Source: M3007 sp039804245 (GTDB lineage: Bacteria > Bacteroidota > Bacteroidia > Chitinophagales > Saprospiraceae). Taken from it: 9,028 nt of DNA. The notes below the pieces were generated by a model, which saw nothing but the letters and a program-made list of their open reading frames with translations, made no database searches and was not told the origin of the DNA. A program made the translations under genes and the position numbers. The stretch lies in NCBI GenBank assembly GCA_039804245.1, contig JBDLWO010000122.1, forward strand, positions 1 to 9,028, given 5' to 3'. Positions 6,511 through 9,028 of the stretch are shown here, piece after piece; position 1 is the first letter of the stretch; every line of letters starts with the position of its first letter.

Positions 6511-9028
6511 TGAATTATACCTCTACATATGGTTATGCTATCGCAGGTTCACTCAATGGCTGTACAGATACGGATGGCGACGGAGTTCCAGACCTGCTGG
6601 ATATTGACGATGATAATGATGGGGTGCCGGATGCAGAGGAGAACGCAGCCTGTGACAATCGGACATTTGACAACAGTATTGAACTGGGCGTAGCAGGTTT
6701 TACCGAATGTACCCCCAGTGTGGATGGCCCTGGTGTCAACTTCTGGGGTTTTAATATACAGCCATACCAGGGTTCCAAGTACATTGGATTCCACTATCCT
6801 GAAATATTTTCCATTGATTTGGGTTCAAGTCCGACAGTCGCTGGCGTACCGTATGTTATCAATATTGCCACAACTGTAGCGTCGATTACTCCGTGGTCGA
6901 GTAATTTCCCTGCCCAGGTGAAAATATATGCTTCCAATGGATGTGCACAGACACAATATGTGGGTACAACGACGCTCAGGCCTAATCAGGCAGCCGGATG
7001 GTTATTTGAGTTACTTGAATTTGTGCCGAACAGTGCCTATTCCAAACTGGTATTTGTGGCTGAGGCCCCAAGTAACCCAAATGTAGGTTACATACTGGTT
7101 GACAATGTCACTTTTAGAGAGTCAATCTGTGATACCGATGGTGATGGCATCCCGAACAGTCTGGACCCTGACAGCGACGGCGATGGCTGCTCGGACGCCT
7201 TGGAAGCTGGATCGACCACCAATACAACCCCCGGCTATACCTTCACGGGTCCTTATGGCGCCAATGGGTTGGCGAATAGCCTGGAGACCAGTTCAGAGAG
7301 TGGTACGGTGAATTACTTCTCTACTTACGACGACGCTGTAGACAACACAACGGCCAACTGTACTGATACGGATGTCGATGGTATTGCGGATGAGGATGAT
7401 ATTGACGACGACAACGACGGGGTGGTGGATGCAAATGAATCGCCTTCCTGCTTCTTCACGGCTTCCGATTGGAATACCATGAACAAGAGCAGCTTCGTGA
7501 CGGTGACTTCAGACCTGCTCACGCTGGCGCCGAATACTAATTTCGCAGCGCTTACTGACAACAACGGAACGACAGGGGCCATACAATTTGCCAACTCACC
7601 CGCGCAGAATCAGCTGAATAAAGAGGTTTTTCGGGTTGCTTTCAGTCAGCCTCTTCAGCTCGATGCACTGTATATCCGCAAGACGAATGCAACACAGATA
7701 CTGGGTGGCAACGTCATGCTGCAGGCATCGAACGACGGAAATAACTGGGTGAACCTGCTCACAGCGGCGGTGAATCCGGCGGATGCGACGAACGTAACGG
7801 CCAATGGGGCCGTTACACTGGCGAACTCCAACAAGTTCACTGTGCAGCAGCAGCCGGGCCTGTATACTTTTTACCGGATTTACGGCGTTGCCTCTGCCAA
7901 CGTACTGGGAGGTATCGCCTCCGAACTGTACTTCGATGTTTATGCACCGGAATACGTGGCTTCTTTCTATCCAAAGTCAGCCTGTACTATTGATACCGAT
8001 GGTGATGGTATTGTGAATCACCTGGATCCGGATTCTGATGGCGACGGCTGCTCTGATGCCTTTGAGGCAGGTGCCACGGCGAGTCAGACGGCCAATTATG
8101 CTTTCTCAGGTCCTTATGGTACAAACGGCCTGGTTAACAGCCTGGAAACCTCTCCCGAGAGCGGAGTGGTGAATTATACCTCTTTATACAATACCAACGC
8201 ACTGAATACAGCAATTGCAATCTGTACCGATCCTGATACAGACGGCGATGGCGAAACAGATTCGGTAGAAACCGCGAATGGCACGGATCCTGCAGATCCC
8301 TGCAGTTATACGAATGCTCCCGTAGCGGGTGATCCTGTTTGGGCCACCTGGTCGGTACTCGATTGCGACGGCGACGGCGATAATAACGGTACGGACCCTG
8401 ATCCGCTTGATCCTTGTGTACCTGGTACCGGCACGCCTGATCCTGCCAATGCGATCTGGGCCGCCGCCGACTGTGATGAGGACGGTGAAACGAATGGGGA
8501 AGAGGATGCCAACGGAACTGACCCTGCAGATCCCTGCAGCTATACAAATGCGCCGGTATCGGGCGATCCTGCTTATACTGCGTGGTCGGTGCTGGATTGC
8601 GACGGTGACGGCGACAACAATGGCACGGACCCTGATCCACTTGACCCATGCGCCTATGCGGCTTGTTCCACCCCTGATCCCAATAATACGGTATGGGCTG
8701 CAGCTGATTGTGATGAGGACGGTGAAACGAACGGGGAAGAGGATGCCAACGGAACTGATCCTGCAGATCCCTGCAGCTATACAAATGCGCCGGTATTGGG
8801 CGATCCTGCTTATACTGCGTGGTCGGTGCTGGATTGCGATGGCGATGGCGACAATAATGGCACGGACCCTGATCCACTTGACCCCTGCGCCTATGCGGCT
8901 GGTTCCACCCCTGATGTCAATAATACGGTATGGGCCGCAGCTGATTGTGATGAGGACGGTGAAACGAACGGCGAAGAGGATGCCAACGGAACTGATCCTG
9001 CAGATCCCTGCAGCTATACGAATGCGCC
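6357..9028 (+). CDS. Thrombospondin type 3 repeat (calcium-binding) surface protein, partial at both ends
   Basis: The frame is open for 890 codons from just after a TGA at 6354-6356 to the right edge, with no stop. There is no credible start, signal peptide or ribosome site: the frame enters directly at DPDSDGDGCSD, so the 5' end was lost at the junction. Order: Asp-rich unit (codons about 4-98), beta-sandwich-like module A (99-258), Asp-rich unit (259-364), module B (365-543), Asp-rich unit (544-622), then a 79-residue Asp/Cys-rich array from about 641. DxDGDGxxD/N motifs such as DTDGDGIPN and DIDDDNDGVPDA are TSP3-type calcium ligands. Bacteroidota proteins of this build are normally very large and exported by T9SS with a C-terminal CHU_C or Por_Secre tail, which would lie outside the window. 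An adhesin or stalk role is inferred from the family. The protein is extracellular, so a working fusion with the cytoplasmic end of the kinase makes no topological sense. Confidence 0.9.
6361..6376 (+). other. Junction between the kinase gene and the TSP3 gene at a microhomology
   Basis: Up to about 6374 the sequence reads as the start of a receiver domain in the kinase frame (KPLILI). From 6366 it reads DPDSDGDGCSD in the next frame, matching internal TSP3 units at about 7167 and 8025. Shared bases are about gatcctgat (6366-6374). No stop, intergenic DNA, inverted repeat or target-site duplication marks the spot. Confidence 0.8.
6366..6650 (+). repeat. Asp-rich TSP3 unit 1 (5' truncated)
   Basis: It starts DPDSDGDGCSDAREAG, continues through TTNTTPNYAFGGPYGSNG, NSLETATESGVVNYTS and CTDTDGDGVPDLLD, and ends DIDDDNDGVPDAEE. 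Compared with unit 2 it lacks the opening DTDGDGIPNSL, which is exactly where the kinase sequence abuts. Confidence 0.88.
6651..7130 (+). other. Module A: jelly-roll-like domain in the TSP3 protein
   Basis: These 160 residues run from CDNRTFDNSIELG to NVTFRESIC. Landmarks are GSKYIGFHYPEIFSIDLG, VKIYASNGCAQTQYVGT, WLFELLEFVPNSAYSKLVF and YILVDNVTF. The pattern (an N-terminal 'N-S-E' strand, a GS-Y-G turn, a final ILVDNV strand) is that of carbohydrate-binding-like beta-sandwich modules common in Bacteroidota surface proteins. I cannot name the family or ligand with certainty. Confidence 0.6.
7131..7448 (+). repeat. Asp-rich TSP3 unit 2 (complete)
   Basis: It reads DTDGDGIPNSLDPDSDGDG, CSDALEAGSTTNTTPGY, FTGPYGANGLANSLET, SGTVNYFSTYDDA, CTDTDVDGIADEDD and DIDDDNDGVVDANE. 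It is the reference copy showing what unit 1 lost. Its out-of-frame reading (MAARTPWKLDRPPIQ) resembles the tail of the kinase ORF, which proves that tail is TSP3 DNA. Confidence 0.9.
7449..7985 (+). other. Module B: discoidin-like (F5/8 type C-like) domain in the TSP3 protein
   Basis: About 179 residues between two Cys residues. Landmarks are FAALTDNNGTTGAIQF, FRVAFSQPLQLDALYIRKTN, VMLQASNDGNNWVNL and YTFYRIYGVASANVLGG followed by ASELYFDVYAPE. The 'DG-tt--I-f' start, 'ASNDGNNW' loop and 'YYRI-G....SELYF' end resemble galactose-binding-like discoidin domains. Sugar or surface binding is inferred from that resemblance only. Confidence 0.6.
7986..8222 (+). repeat. Asp-rich TSP3 unit 3 (lacks the DIDDDNDG half)
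   Basis: It reads DTDGDGIVNHLDPDSDGDG, CSDAFEAGATASQTANY, FSGPYGTNGLVNSLET, SGVVNYTSLYNTNALNT. Instead of ending in DIDDDNDGV-DA-E and another module, it passes through CTDPDTDGDGETDS into the short-repeat array. Confidence 0.88.
8277..9028 (+). repeat. Tandem 79-residue (237 bp) Asp/Cys-rich TSP3 array
   Basis: Copies begin at the NGTDPADPCSYTNAP codons: 8277 (78 codons), 8511 (79), 8748 (79) and 8985 (cut by the edge). Each has a DCDGDGDNNGTDPDPLDPC loop, then W-AADCDEDGETNGEEDA. Four Cys per copy are conserved, and one copy has an extra Cys (AACSTP) where the next has Gly (AAGSTP). Copies 8511 and 8748 differ by about 12 of 237 bases by eye. The array continues past the window. Confidence 0.93.

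Noticed and set aside
6300..6520. Insertion sequence or phage/integron attachment site at the gene junction
   Set aside because: No terminal inverted repeats, target duplication, integrase or att-like core is visible. The shared 9-10 bases are fully explained by the TSP3 repeat and the receiver start.
7099..7311. 70-codon + strand ORF
   Set aside because: It lies out of frame inside TSP3 unit 2. It is useful only as proof that the kinase ORF tail is the same kind of shadow.
8134..8877. 247-codon antisense ORF rich in His, Arg, Pro and Gln
   Set aside because: It is the complement of the Asp/Gly-rich codons in the TSP3 array, with the same 79-codon period. It is an open-frame side effect of the repeat.
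8277..9028. Possible CRISPR array
   Set aside because: The repeat period is 237 bp with no short repeat/unique spacer alternation, and the units are coding in one continuous frame.

Overview
The window looks like a piece of a Bacteroidota genome. The evidence is a type IX secretion (T9SS) C-terminal sorting domain, DUF4397 repeats, a SusR-like (hybrid two-component type) sensor kinase with Reg_prop propeller and Y_Y_Y domains, a large Asp-rich thrombospondin-type-3 (TSP3) surface protein, and a TAnnTTTG-like promoter element. The mix would fit Saprospiria/Lewinella-like or Cytophagia-like marine bacteria, but that finer placement is only an impression. All three genes are on the + strand and no RNA gene was seen.

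Layout. (1) Positions 1-3011 hold the 3' part of a giant secreted repeat protein, at least 1002 residues here, with tandem 212-residue (636 bp) DUF4397-type repeats and a T9SS tail. It ends in a clear intrinsic terminator at 3038-3068. (2) A 190 bp gap carries that terminator and a plausible promoter. (3) Positions 3202 to about 6374 encode a membrane sensor histidine kinase with signal peptide, periplasmic propellers, Y_Y_Y, one transmembrane helix, HisKA and HATPase_c. It stops abruptly within the first residues of what should be a receiver domain. (4) From about 6366 to the right edge, in a different reading frame, runs a TSP3/calcium-binding adhesin-like protein with no start codon. It consists of Asp-rich units separated by two beta-sandwich-like modules, then a 79-residue (237 bp) tandem array that runs off the window.

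Main observation. At about 6361-6376 the kinase coding sequence switches, without a stop or intergenic DNA, into the middle of the TSP3 gene in the -1 frame. The two sides share about 9-10 bases (gatcctgat). The kinase ORF only continues to 6510 because it reads the TSP3 repeat out of frame. This is either a genuine deletion joining two genes at a microhomology or a chimeric join made in assembly or library preparation; the sequence alone cannot decide.

Both window ends lie inside near-identical tandem repeats, so copy number and long-range order need long reads. I found no evidence of a new defence or mobile system. The unusual content is the gene junction, the modular surface proteins and the repeat evolution.
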